Shown in pieces: positions 1-9,523 of a DNA stretch of 29,459 nucleotides (positions are counted from its first letter, which is position 1; every line of letters starts with the position of its first letter). Source of the stretch: Pisolithus tinctorius (Eukaryota; Basidiomycota; Agaricomycetes; Boletales; Pisolithaceae); the NCBI GenBank assembly GCA_024663395.1, contig JANFAH010000197.1, positions 1 to 29,459 of the forward strand, read 5' to 3'. Made by a program: the position numbers and the translations under genes. The notes beneath the pieces are model-generated. The model saw nothing but the letters and a program-made list of their open reading frames with translations. It did no database searches and was not told the DNA's origin.

Positions 1-1424
1 TGATGTTGGTGCACAGTGGGTGAGTGATTTGATGGCATGTTTAGCTGGATGTCTGCTCAATGGCTCACTTGCACTCTTGATGTTGTGGCATACAGTGTGA
101 GTGATTTGATGGCATGTTTAGCTGGATGTCTGCTCAATGGCCTCACTTGCACTCTTGATGTTGGTGGCATCACAGTGGGTGAGTGATTTGATGGCTGTTT
201 AGCTGGATGTCTGCTCAATGGCCTCACTTGCACTCTTGATGTTGGTGGCATCAAGGAGGTGAGTGATTTCATGGCATGTTAGCTGGATGTCTGCTCAATG
301 GCCTCACTTGCACTCTTGATGTTGGTGGCATCACAGGATGTGAGTGATTTGATGGCATGTTTAGCTGGATGTCTGCTCAAGGCCTCACTTGCACTCTTGA
401 TGTTGGTGGCATCACAGGTGGAGTGATTTTGATGGCATGTTTAGCTGGATGTCTGCTCAATGGCCTCACTTGCTCTTGATGTTGGTGGCATGACAGTGTG
501 AGTGATTTGATGGCATGTTTAGCTGGATGTCTGCTCAATGGCTCACTTGCACTCTTGATGTTGGTGGCATGACAGGGTGAGTGATTTGATGGCATGTTTA
601 GCTGGATGTCTGCTCAATGGCCTCACTTGCACTCTTGATGTTGGTGGCATCACAGTGGGTGAGTGATTTGATGGCATGTTTAGCTGGATGTCTGCTCAAT
701 GGCCTCACTTGCACTCTTGATGTTGGTGGCATCACAGGGTGAGTGATTTGATGGCATGTTTGGCTGGATGTCTGCTCAATGGCCTCACTTGCACTCTTGA
801 TGTTGGTGGCATCACAGGTGAGTGATTTCATGCCATGTTAGCTGGATGTCTGCTCAATGGCCTCACTTGCACTCTTGATGTTGGTGGCATCAGCAGGTGA
901 GTGATTTCATGCCATGTTCAGCTGGATGTCTGCTCAATGGCCTCACTTGCACTCTTGATGTTGGTGGCATCACAGTGGGTGAGTGATTTCATGCCATGTT
1001 CAGCTGGATGCTGCTCAATGGCCTCACTTGCACTCTTGATGTTGGTGGCATCACAGGGTGAGTGATTTCATGCCATGTTCAGCTGGATGTCTGCTCAATG
1101 GCCTCATTTGCACTCTTGATGTTGGTGGCATGACAGCATGTGAGTGATTTGATGGCATGTTTAGCTGGATGTCTGCTCAATGGCCTCACTTGCACTCTTG
1201 ATGTTGGTGGCATCACAGGATGTGAGTGATTTGACGGCATGTTTAGCTGGATGTCTGCTCAATGGCCTCACTTGCACTCTGATGTTGGTGGCATCACAGG
1301 AGGTGAGTGATTTGATGGCATGTTTAGCTGGATGTCTGCTCAATGGCCTCACTTGCACTCTTGATGTTGGTGGCATGACAGCATGTGAGTGATTTGATGG
1401 CATGTTTAGCTGGATGTCTGCTCA
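1..1424. repeat. 80-bp minisatellite, about 18 copies
   Basis: Direct tandem repeat with copies starting near 1, 78, 156, 237, 317, 398, 477, 556, 636, 718, 798, 876, 956, 1037, 1117, 1199, 1280 and 1362. The period is 77-82 bp and the last copy is partial. Each copy carries the core AGCTGGATGTCTGCTCAATG. Most length changes sit in one short segment between GGCATCACAG and GTGAGTGATTT. Copies between about 820 and 1090 share a variant (TTCATGCCATGTT instead of TTGATGGCATGTT), so variants are clustered. The period is not a multiple of three and reading frames rotate from copy to copy, so it is not coding. The array continues beyond the left edge. Confidence 0.97.
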
Positions 1425-1862
1425 GTGCAATACACACACTGTTCATGATGATGGTATGGCAGAATGTATGTGAATTTAATCCAATGTTAGATCTTTCCTG
1501 ATTCCTGGACCTCTATACTTTGGGTTCCACTTGACTTGTAGCTTGTAAGTGTTTCTACTCTGTTACCCCTGATATTTGCTACATTTATGAACTCCCTAAA
1601 CCACCATTTATGGCAGAATGTGAGTGGTTGCATGCTTTTTCATGCATATACTGATCATGATTGTGTGGTGGTGCCCTTGGTGTGACCTCTTCCATGGCAG
1701 GAGGTGTGTAACCTATAGCAGCCACAACTGGCTACATTTCTCATCCATGTATACTTTGACCATATTTGTCACACATCTGCCATTTAAACTCTTAGCTTGT
1801 AAGCATTGGCCTAATACCCCTTTTTGTCTAAGGCAAACATACAGAGTACCAGTCAAAATTTG
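1425..1862. other. no recognisable feature
   Basis: About 440 bases between the minisatellite and the first exon-like segment. I see no conserved coding signal, RNA gene or element end here. CpG is nearly absent, as in most of the first 7 kb. Confidence 0.6.
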
Positions 1863-2217
1863 AAGTCAATACTGCTGTTCAAATGCCAGCTCTGCCCAAA
1901 GATGTCACTTTGTTGGGGAGGTTCCCAAGTCTCCAGTCAATGGCTGAACATGCCATTGGTAGTGTTTCCCATTCCCTACAGAAGATATACTCACTGCTCT
2001 AGGATGCTTGCTTGTTGCTGAGTATTCTTACTTTTTAATGCAGCAAGGGCAACATCTTTGGCAGGAGGTTTTGTCATTGAGTGTGGAGGAATACAACAGG
2101 TCCAAAATACAAGCTGCCATTTCAAATGCTGTCAAGGCAGCTTTTCATGATGTAAAGGTGATATGGATGGTTTATGTGATGCTATTATCAAGATCATCAC
2201 TGAGTATCGCATGTGTA
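1863..2217 (+). pseudogene. exon remnants of an unrecognised gene
   Basis: Two protein-like stretches lie in order on the plus strand. The first, 1880-2002, reads PALPKDVTLLGRFPSLQSMA and onward before a TAG. The second starts after an acceptor-like TTTTAATGCAG at 2043, reads EEYNRSKIQAAISNAVKAAF (within 2044-2157), and is followed by GTGATA, a possible donor. A third piece around 2165-2210 (DGLCDAIIKIITEYRM) is out of phase by one base unless an intron or an indel is assumed. The composition is amphipathic and helical, with no motif I can name. It could be a decayed exon set like RPN7 downstream. This is inference from protein-like composition and splice-like borders only. Confidence 0.35.
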
Positions 2218-3767
2218 AGTGGACATTTTCACTATTTATGGAGTTACCATTCTGAGATGTTTTCAGCAAACATGCTGTTGAAGGCCAATAAAGTTTGAAT
2301 ATGGTCAAAACATTCAGAGTAGCATGTCTAGGTATGGGACTATTTCTTGTCATCAATTTGTAAGGCATGCTCAACATTCAATTTGCACTGCAATATACCT
2401 GGCATCAGTGTGAGGTTGGAGCTTGTCACACATAAATTCATTTCTCTACTGTTTCTTACTGGATATGAATGATTGAAGTTTGAAACATTGTGTTTACTTG
2501 TATACATTGATGTGATGTAAAAATATGGAATCCAACCAGAGAATGTGTCTGAACCAATGGTAAATACTCCTACATGTAAATACCATGGCCATGGTGGTGC
2601 TTATGTACAGGTTTCATAAGGTGTACCTTTGTATTTGTTCCAGTCATGCTCATTGCTTGCAACAATGCTTCCACCATCAAGTCAGTGCACTCAACCCAAT
2701 GGCTTTAACCCTGCTGCAAGATATTCATGTCATAGTGTTATCACTTTTGAGGTTGTCATGTGTTCAGAGACTGATCATTTGCACCAGTCCAATCCCTAGG
2801 TGAGTCTGGACCAGGGATGGCAACCCTGGTGACCATCACTGCTTGGTAGCTGAGACCCAGCTCTCCCCATTTCTGTTTCAAAGTCAGCTGTCATGACGAG
2901 AGTGTAATAAATGGCCTTTGGATCTAAGGATGAGCACAATTATTCCCTGGTGCAAAATTGTGTTGTTCACATGATGTGACTGATCCAGATGTAAGTCTGT
3001 CCAAATATGGGTACAAAAAACAGTTAGGTCGACGAAGATGGACTTATTGATCTGGTGTTGTCCACCATCATCAGTGCCAATGCCTCCTCGAGATGATTGG
3101 GATGCATAAACAGCAAAGGGCCACTTGGAAACATCGCTTCCAAGTAGCTTCACACAAGAGCACGTAAGCTGGGAAAGTCGAGCTGTGAGGGGAGGTCACA
3201 CGAAGGATCGAAGTGACATAATTGGAGACTTCAATGACAGAGGACTGTGAGGAGGAAGGGGGAGGAGTTCAATTGTCAATATACACCTGATATTGAGCCA
3301 TGGTTGTGCAATGTAGACACTGAAAAATGCTCATGTATCATGGTATGGATGTTCCAGTAATGACATGAATTCTTCAACCTGTATGCCATGTCCAGGTGGG
3401 ACTGTCACCTATGATATTCATGAGTTATCCAATGCATCTGACTCCCCTTCATCTGTACCTGGGCCTTTGAGCACATGCCCAAGTATGTCGAGTGTCAAGT
3501 GAGCAGGCTTGAATGTAGTTTGAATAGAACTTGTGTCTTCCTCCAGGTTATGATTGCTGAGTGTCCAATGGATAGTGATGATGACAGACCCATCGCCAAA
3601 CCAGTATGTTGTGTGCTCATCACCTCAGATTGCTATTCCATTAGAAAATCACACATCCCTTGATGTCCAAGATGGTCAGATAATGAGGCAAACCAACAAA
3701 GCCAGATCAGTTTATGATTATGCAAGAAAGTCCACACTAATGCCAGCCATGTGATCAGTACAGTACT
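2218..3767. other. unassigned, probably decayed genic DNA
   Basis: No gene could be supported in these 1.5 kb. A perfect 7-bp inverted repeat (ACCAGGG/CCCTGGT, 2810-2830) is present. Two weak protein-like stretches occur: minus strand near 3030-3150 (SDVSKWPFAVYASQSSRGG) and plus strand near 3565-3600 (DSDDDRPIAKP). Neither has neighbours in a consistent frame. CpG is more frequent at 3030-3240 than around it. Confidence 0.5.
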
Positions 3768-5276
3768 TTACTGAGTCTCTGCAGGGAATTCAACAGTTAC
3801 ATCCCCCTGCTTGACCACTTTCTCATACTGTGCCATCTTGATCGATGGTCTGGTTGTCTCTACAATCCCATGCACTTTATTGATTGTGCAATGCAACTGC
3901 CCATTTGTGATGAACTGTGAGAGTTCCCTATGCCAGTCCCTTGAGTACATCCTACCAAAAAGAAAAATCAACCCACCTGTTGATGTAGTCAACACTCATG
4001 CCAAAAGCGCCACTGAGACTCTCTAGCATCATGCTCTGATATGATTCCAATAGTTGTGCATAGGTGAGGATATGCATTCACACACATAGTATTGAGTGTG
4101 GGGAGAGGGAGACAAAAGTCAGGAAGGGAGTAAATACATTTGTTCAAGTGTGGCTGCATCATAGTGGACAGGGTAATAATTCTATGAAAAGAAAAAGTTG
4201 ATGTCAGTTTGTGTGGGTTCATTGATAAGGATTGTGGTGAGAGCATACCTAATGCTACAAAAAATTTTGCATAGTGGCAGTCATAGAGATTCTGCAGAAG
4301 ATCTTCCAGGACAGGCAGTTCTGGAAGAACCGAGATGACTTCAGGAGAGGCAATGAGCTGGGTGGAAGCAGTGATGATGAGTGACATGAACTATAAACCA
4401 TGCCACAAAGTGGACAGATCACCCACCTTTTTCTTCAAGTCTACTCTTGGGAGGGTAAGCATACTGCTGATGATGGTGAGTGCAATGAAGTCATCATAGG
4501 AGATGAGTTCTGTAGCAGTGAATGTGGACAGAGCATCGAGCAACAGCTTGCCCCCAATTTAAACTGCTGAATGGAAACTATGTGTAAGCCATGATACACT
4601 TTGAGATGATTCCATCTGTCCCAATCACCCCCTTCCTTGATGAGTCTGTCCAAATCACATGAGTGAGAAAGAAATGTTTAGCATCCATGGACCCACTTTT
4701 CTGCCCCAGCAAGGTTCTCAGTGATGAGGATATTATCTCCAAAGAAGAAACCTATTTGGATGAGAGTTAGAGTAATGTCTATCCTTGACCCAAGGCCTGG
4801 TGTTTTCTCCAAGGCAAGTTGTTGGGCTGTGACAGCCACATCCTACACACATTCCCCATAAGCTCAGGATTGCAAACCAGGATCGCTTGGGATATACCTT
4901 GTCACCTATCCAAGTGAGATGGTTTGCCCTCACCTTCAAGGCATCTGATATTCAGATTCCCCTCTGTCTTCTGGGCTTCAGCCAGACATTCATCCAATTT
5001 CTTGAGTTGCTCTTCATTTGTCTTTCCATGGATTCAAGGAGAGCTGGGTCAACATCTATCCACTTGAAGAGGTGAGCACCCAATAATAGGGGCCATATCT
5101 GTACCAGTGTGAGCCTGTGTTTGATTGTTAAGAGTCTATGCACTGTCAGCCTTGATCCCTTCCAAAAATGATTTCCATGTGACATCATGTAGATGGCCAA
5201 CAGAAGGGTTTATAAGTGTAAACAGGTGTTGTGGGAGGCTGAGATTCAGTATGGGGAGGACAGTGTCATCAGTCAT
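3768..5276 (-). pseudogene. RPN7: decayed 26S proteasome regulatory subunit Rpn7 (PSMD6-like)
   Basis: Rpn7 is a PCI-domain lid subunit of the 19S proteasome cap. The relic starts at ATG 5276 (NLSLPQHLFT) and ends at TAA 3768. In order it keeps [116 protein letters not shown] and QLHCTINKVHGIVETTRPS, with a PCI-like C-terminus. Six introns can be traced: about 5099-5143, 4843-4897, 4646-4696, 4358-4426, 4182-4248 and 3928-3976. It is therefore not a retrocopy. It is broken by frameshifts near 5095, 5000, 4565 and 4070 and by a TGA at 4119-4121 where the family has Arg. Many conserved arginines read W, H or C, consistent with CpG decay. A functional RPN7 must exist elsewhere, since the gene is essential in studied fungi. 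Confidence 0.9.
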
Positions 5277-5344
5277 GGCTAGGTTGCTTGAAAGCAGGAG
5301 GAACATGTCAGTGCCCAGCATTGGTAGCCCCATGATGGACCTGT

Positions 5345-5365
5345 CACCACCACCACCACCACCAC
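5345..5365. repeat. (CAC)n microsatellite
   Basis: Seven trinucleotide units lie in the short interval between the RPN7 relic and the ATG at 5367. Confidence 0.9.
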
Positions 5366-5366
5366 A

Positions 5367-5457
5367 ATGACCACTGACCAAGCACTGCTGGATGAAGCCA
5401 AGAATGCCCACCCACCATGGGCAGAGGAGATTTACAAGCAAATTCTCATCTCATCAG
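5367..5457 (+). pseudogene. possible first exon divergent from RPN7
   Basis: An open stretch beginning MTTDQALLDEAKNAHPPW starts 91 bases from the RPN7 relic's ATG on the other strand. It is followed by GTTTGT, a donor-like sequence. The hydrophilic, helical composition is protein-like. No continuation could be traced through the repeat region downstream, so it may be a fragment of a divergently transcribed neighbour. I do not recognise it. Confidence 0.25.
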
Positions 5458-5514
5458 GTTTGTCATGTGTTCAATGCCATTCAACATCAGCAAACATGTC
5501 CGAGTCTACCAAGG

Positions 5515-5800
5515 CTGAGTTAGGCCTTACTAGGCTTACTCAGCATAGTAGATGTTGCTAGGTTAGCAGGACCTAGTTAGCAACCTCTCATGCTACCAGT
5601 CTAGCAGAATCCTATGGGGCTAGCAGGATCTGCCTGGCCCTGCTTGGTCTCACATGACCTCTCTGGCCTTACTAGGCCTTGCATGACCTACTTAGTCATG
5701 TTAAGCCTACTGCACCTTGCTAGGCCTTGTATTGCTCAACCAGCCTTACTAGGCATTTCAATGGGCCACATCTTGCTAGGGCTTACTAGATCCTTGGTTT
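5515..5800. repeat. degenerate short-motif repeat (CCTTACTAGGC-like)
   Basis: About 285 bases are filled with variants of CCTTACTAGGC, CTTGCTAGGCCTT and GCTTACTAG, with CTAG and AGGCCT recurring every 10-30 bases. The spacing is irregular, so it is a decayed minisatellite rather than a clean array. Confidence 0.6.
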
Positions 5801-5811
5801 CATACAAATAG

Positions 5812-6087
5812 ATGACCAATCACAATTATATTAGTAAAACTGCACTGACAAGATACAACTCTAGTGTGCCAGACAAATACAGGACCATGCAAGAAGCATA
5901 CCAAACAAATACAGAAGTGTGCAATTTGGTGAATGAGAGTGTGCAAAGTGAATCGGAAGGGTCCCTCCTGAATGTGAAAGCATTTAAGGTGAATACACAA
6001 GTGTCCCAGGTCAATGTACAAGCATCTAAGGCAAATGTGAAAGTGTTCAATGCACATACAAAAAGGCAGAACTGGTATGAGAAGTGA
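5812..6087 (+). CDS. short open frame with heptad repeats, unknown
   Basis: A 91-codon frame begins MTNHNYISKTALTRY and ends at 6087. Residues 54-81 are four 7-residue units encoded by four exact-length 21-nt repeats: NVKAFKV, NTQVSQV, NVQASKA and NVKVFNA. Alternating hydrophobic positions would suit a helix or a beta-strand ladder. Arginine loss is less evident here than nearby. There is no homology I can name, no clear neighbour and no obvious promoter. It may equally be a chance frame over a small tandem repeat. The antisense strand is also open over the same DNA. Confidence 0.3.
   Translation: MTNHNYISKTALTRYNSSVPDKYRTMQEAYQTNTEVCNLVNESVQSESEGSLLNVKAFKVNTQVSQVNVQASKANVKVFNAHTKRQNWYEK
5971..6054. 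repeat. four 21-nt tandem units
   Basis: Units at 5971-5991, 5992-6012, 6013-6033 and 6034-6054 each begin AAT(G/A) and match at roughly half to two thirds of positions. No indels separate them, so the 7-codon register is kept. Confidence 0.7.
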
Positions 6088-6093
6088 GAGCGA

Positions 6094-6990
6094 TTAGAAA
6101 CCATTTTTCTGTTTCTTAGGAGGGCATCTGACTTGGGGTTGGTTATGGGCATGCACCATGGCATTGTGTGTCTTCATGCCAGGGGAGTCCACAGTGTCTG
6201 TGAAGATATCCTCTTGTTCTGCAGGTTTCTTGTGCCATTTGTTTACTGGTGCAGCTTTCTTGTGGGCAGGTGCCAGCACCTCAGGGTCTTCATTTCTGTT
6301 AGTAAGGGAGGTGGCACATCATTTGTTTGCTGGCACAGTCTTGCAGACAGGTGGAGGTGCCTCGTCCCCCATGTCTTTGTCTTTGTCACTTGTAAGTGGG
6401 GAGACATCACACTCAGGCCAGTGCTGACCATTTGGATGGATTTCTGGTCTGTTGATGCTTGCAATGGAATTGTTAGTGTTCTCACTAACATCAGAGTCAT
6501 GAGATGAAGATGATGCTGGTGTGCAGCTTTGAGATACAACACAAGTAAGCATCCTAAGGATCAATAAACATAAGAGTCTTACATTTGCATGGACACATTG
6601 GAGGTTGGTGGGTTCCTGGACACCTGCTTGGCATGTCTTGCTCGGATATGTAGGACATCATTGTCAGACTCAGGATCTGGTTGAGCCTGCTCCTTGTTCT
6701 TGGATGCTGTGCCATTGTGAAGGTGTTGCAGGAAAGCATGCCTAACAATAATTAAGTCCAGTACATGTTGAGCATGCTTATGGTGAGGACAACATACATG
6801 TTCCACCACTCAATGGTCTCATGTGTCCAGTCATCCAAATGCTTGAACATCTTGACAATCATCCATGACATTGCCTGCAGGTCAATGTCTCCAAATTCAT
6901 TGGCCCATTTGGGTGCCAAACTCAGAGTAAGATATGCCTCAATTATGGTTAGCATCAGACAACTTGAGACTGGTGGGAATGACACTTGCA
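6094..6990 (-). pseudogene. decayed spliced gene, unknown function
   Basis: Three exons can be traced on the minus strand. The first, about 6990-6798, includes LAPKWANEFGDIDLQAMSW and EWWNM. The second is 6741-6583 (FLQHLHNGTASKNKEQ). The third is 6526-6094, Ser/Asp-rich and then Lys-rich, ending CPPKKQKNGF and TAA. The introns 6742-6797 and 6527-6582 are both 56 nt, have GTATGT or GTAAGA donors and AG acceptors, and splicing keeps the frame across both junctions. One in-frame TGA at 6319-6321 interrupts the third exon, with the frame open on both sides, so it is probably a former CGA. The C-terminus looks like a disordered, basic, possibly nuclear tail. The 5' end was not found and the protein is not recognised. 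Confidence 0.6.
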
Positions 6991-7047
6991 ATTATGTGTA
7001 CATATGCAATGATATGTGGTGTGACTCTCAGAAGATTCCATGCACAG

Positions 7048-7546
7048 TGTAGGAAAAGTCCAAGTAGCTGTATAATATGAGCTAGATGGCTTAGATAACA
7101 GCAATAAAAAATGAAGGGAACGAATTGTTCATCCCAAGGGATTCTGGACTGTCAAGACTAGAAGGTGAGACCCAGCACTTTGTAGCAGTAGTGTTTCGTG
7201 ATGTGCATGATGTGTTCTGCAGAATAGTACTGGCGATGTGAGTGGTGCAAGTGGTATACGTAGTTCATGCATGGCAGTATGCAAGACATGCAGTGTAGAC
7301 AAAGTGGAAAAGAAACTCATGGTGACCTTCTGAGTGCCAAAAGGTATTATTCTGTACATAAGTACAGCACTTTATAGTCCAGGCAAACCTGGAACTTAAG
7401 TAAGACAGGGTACAAGTAAAGGGAAGCTGCACAACAGTGCATACACACAAGACAGGCCAAAACAGAGGCTGAGGGTATACTACAAGTGCTAAAGGAATAG
7501 AGACCGTGATAAGAGAAAGAGTCTGAGGGAAAAGAAGTGGCCAGTG
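7048..7546 (-). mobile_element. truncated LTR of the minus-strand gypsy family (LTR-A)
   Basis: This segment aligns end to end with parts of LTR-B (21629-22280) and LTR-C (27836-28512). Its low-coordinate end is intact (TGTAGG on the plus strand, so the LTR's 3' end reads CCTACA), but similarity stops near 7546, losing about 130-150 bases of the LTR's 5' part. It keeps the TATAAA box (7371-7376, minus) and the inverted repeat CTGTAC/GTACAG at 7352-7367. It resembles LTR-C more than LTR-B, sharing for example AAGGTATTATT where B has AAGGTCCCATT. It could be the 3' LTR of either downstream element or an old solo LTR. Confidence 0.85.
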
Positions 7547-7734
7547 TCACACACCAAAGGTGTTTGGTGAGATGGACATGGATACAGCTGATGAATGGAG
7601 ATGAAGACCATAGCTTTCATGTGAAGAAGGACAGCCAGAAATGTCAGAAGTCATCCCTTGCACAAGAACAAGTCATCAATGCCAAAGAAAAAGAAGGGAG
7701 CAAGTTAAGCACTGGTCAAAATTCTTAAGCACCC

Positions 7735-8397
7735 ATGTATGGCATTCCGGTTTTCAACATATCTCTGCCATTTCTGCAGATACCGAAACCATTCCCACAC
7801 TCGCTTGTAGTGCTCAGCCACGCGATCCTACCTTCCAAAATTGGAAAGGATTTGCGCACTCCACACGTTTCCACAGCACTCCCTCCAAAAGATGCTCATT
7901 TCACTAATTCTTCTGATATGGCTGCCTCCACATCAATCATTTTGCTTGTCCCCTTTGCTAGGGACCATGGCTACATATATCTACCAGGAGTTCCTACCAG
8001 CTTCCATCCTGAAGCATCCTGGTACATCCCATCCTCATCTGCCCCCTCTCAGCCCATCCAGCTTGGACAGCACATTCTTTTTGTCAGCATGACCTCTAGG
8101 AGGACGTTCTTTGGTCGCCTCAGGTCTGTCATTCGCTTGGCAAGGTCTTATGTGGTTGTTTCAGTCTCTCCAGTCCAAGAAGCATATGGATCCTTCCTCC
8201 CTGCTCCCTGCAATGTCTTCATACCAGTCTCGTCTGTCATTCTCCCAAAATTGCGACAGCTACAGTATAATCTACTGTTCTCTACTCTCCCTGATCGCAT
8301 CCATGACGAGTATGATGCACATCTTGCCTCCTTATTGCAAGATACAGCAGAAGATGCTCCCCCTTCATCCTCTCTTCCATCAGAGCCTCATTCATGA
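7735..8397 (+). CDS. terminal ORF of a plus-strand LTR element, unknown function
   Basis: A 220-codon frame opens at MYGIPVFNISLPF and ends SSSLPSEPHS, 31 bases before a polypurine tract and LTR start, the usual place for the last ORF of an LTR retroelement. Its middle reads TSRRTFFGRLRSVIRLARSY and its end LPDRIHDEYDAHLASLLQD. Arginines and CpGs are fairly well kept compared with the minus-strand elements, so it may be younger. I see no reverse transcriptase, integrase or chromodomain signature, and upstream sequence to 7547 gives only short overlapping frames. The rest of the element is missing because LTR-A lies on its left. The first ATG is taken by default. Confidence 0.45.
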   Translation: MYGIPVFNISLPFLQIPKPFPHSLVVLSHAILPSKIGKDLRTPHVSTALPPKDAHFTNSSDMAASTSIILLVPFARDHGYIYLPGVPTSFHPEASWYIPSSSAPSQPIQLGQHILFVSMTSRRTFFGRLRSVIRLARSYVVVSVSPVQEAYGSFLPAPCNVFIPVSSVILPKLRQLQYNLLFSTLPDRIHDEYDAHLASLLQDTAEDAPPSSSLPSEPHS

Positions 8398-8428
8398 AGT
8401 TTTATTTGCTTCACTGAGAGGATGGTTT

Positions 8429-8440
8429 GGGGGGGAAAGT
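8429..8440 (+). other. polypurine tract
   Basis: A run of seven G followed by AAAG lies just before TGTGATCC, the proposed LTR start. This matches the plus-strand primer site expected at the 3' end of an LTR retrotransposon's internal region. Confidence 0.6.
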
Positions 8441-9353
8441 TGTGATCCCCTATGCTCCTGTCACCCCACAGACCCCCAAAGCTTGACCCCTGTTGACATC
8501 TGACTCACCCTGTCTGCTTTTGGATGTACTGTATCGGTATCAGATTGGCGCTGCCTCTCTGTCATCCCACTTTGGCCCAAAGGAGATCTCTTTGAGATGT
8601 GACATGCACAGCCTCCCCCTAATGTGATTCCAGTGCGCTTTCCCAGTTCCTCACATTACTTGACTCATACTCTGACATTCTGACTGTCCTTGACTCACCT
8701 ATTGCCAATACTTACCAATCTTTTGACTTTGCTTACTGATTCTTTGCTTTTTGGCTTACTTATCCTTACCAATGTTTACCAATGCTTTCCAAGACAATTA
8801 CCCATCGCTTACATTCCTTACTTATCAGTTACCAATCACTTACCAAGTGTTTGCACCTTGTTTCCCATAGGCAATGCCCCTGTACTGTATATAAATCACT
8901 GTACTTAGATAGCTAAAAGAAGAAGACATCAGAGAGCCCCTCTTGCTCGCATTTCATCATCTCTCAGTAAATCATTCATCAGCTTCAATAGTTGAGACTT
9001 TATTAAGGGTCTAGCTATCGTCTACTTCACTTATCATCGTCTATCATCAATATACTTCGCTCCAAGCCCTTCCTGAGCTTAGTGCAGCCTAGGACATTGA
9101 ATTAAGTCATCATCCACCCATCTGTAGGCTGACAGCAGTCTACCCCATCGCAATCTATCACATTCTTGCTCCCTCTTCATCAGGAGCACCCCCAACCCTC
9201 TGCACTCATCTTTGAGTGTTGTAGTTTGCAAAAACCCTCCCAAATCAAAGGTTCTACCATCTAGGTACTGCATAGGCACACCACTACTCGCTCTTTTTGT
9301 CTTTTGTGTTGGTTTTGGTTGGTTTCCACCACTGAACCTCACTTTGACTCACA
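8441..9353 (+). mobile_element. LTR of a plus-strand retroelement (right end uncertain)
   Basis: It begins TGTGATCC right after the polypurine tract. It contains a CCAAT cluster, TATATAAA at 8888-8895, and a TA-rich polyadenylation-like region (TTTATTAAGGG) near 9000. The end is placed at TCACA (9349-9353) because that is the inverted complement of the TGTGA start, which gives 913 bp. No second copy is present in the window to confirm the length, so the right boundary could be up to a few hundred bases shorter. The repeat-protein frame starts directly after the proposed end. Confidence 0.55.
8705..8895 (+). promoter_or_regulatory. LTR promoter: five CCAAT boxes plus TATA
   Basis: CCAAT occurs at 8705, 8715, 8769, 8779 and 8832, mostly inside TTACCAAT. 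TATATAAA follows at 8888-8895. All are on the plus strand, and the last CCAAT is about 55 bases upstream of the TATA box, a normal RNA polymerase II layout. Transcription would run toward 9 kb and beyond. Confidence 0.5.
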
Positions 9354-9523
9354 CCATATGGAAGTTACTGCGACTATGAGCGACAGTGGTGGCAGCAAGG
9401 ATGACAACAGTAGCAACCCAAGTGACAGCAACAACAACAATGACCCTACTTAATGCAGATAAACAGCCGTATGAGGTTGGATGTGCCATCTGATGGGAAC
9501 GATGTGCGATGAGCACAGATACT

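Noticed and set aside
1..1424. CRISPR-like array
   Set aside because: The copies are contiguous with no unique spacers, and the genome context is eukaryotic. It is a minisatellite.
1624..1863. 79-codon plus-strand frame
   Set aside because: Cys/Trp/His-rich reading of CpG-poor DNA with no continuation or splice context.
8111..8503. 130-codon plus-strand frame overlapping the terminal ORF
   Set aside because: It crosses the polypurine tract and LTR start, and overlaps the better frame 7735-8397 in another register.
9079..9342. 87-codon minus-strand frame beginning MRFSGGNQPKPTQK
   Set aside because: It lies inside the proposed LTR and antisense to it, with no neighbour, domain or splice signal. 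It is protein-like enough to recheck, but not enough to annotate.
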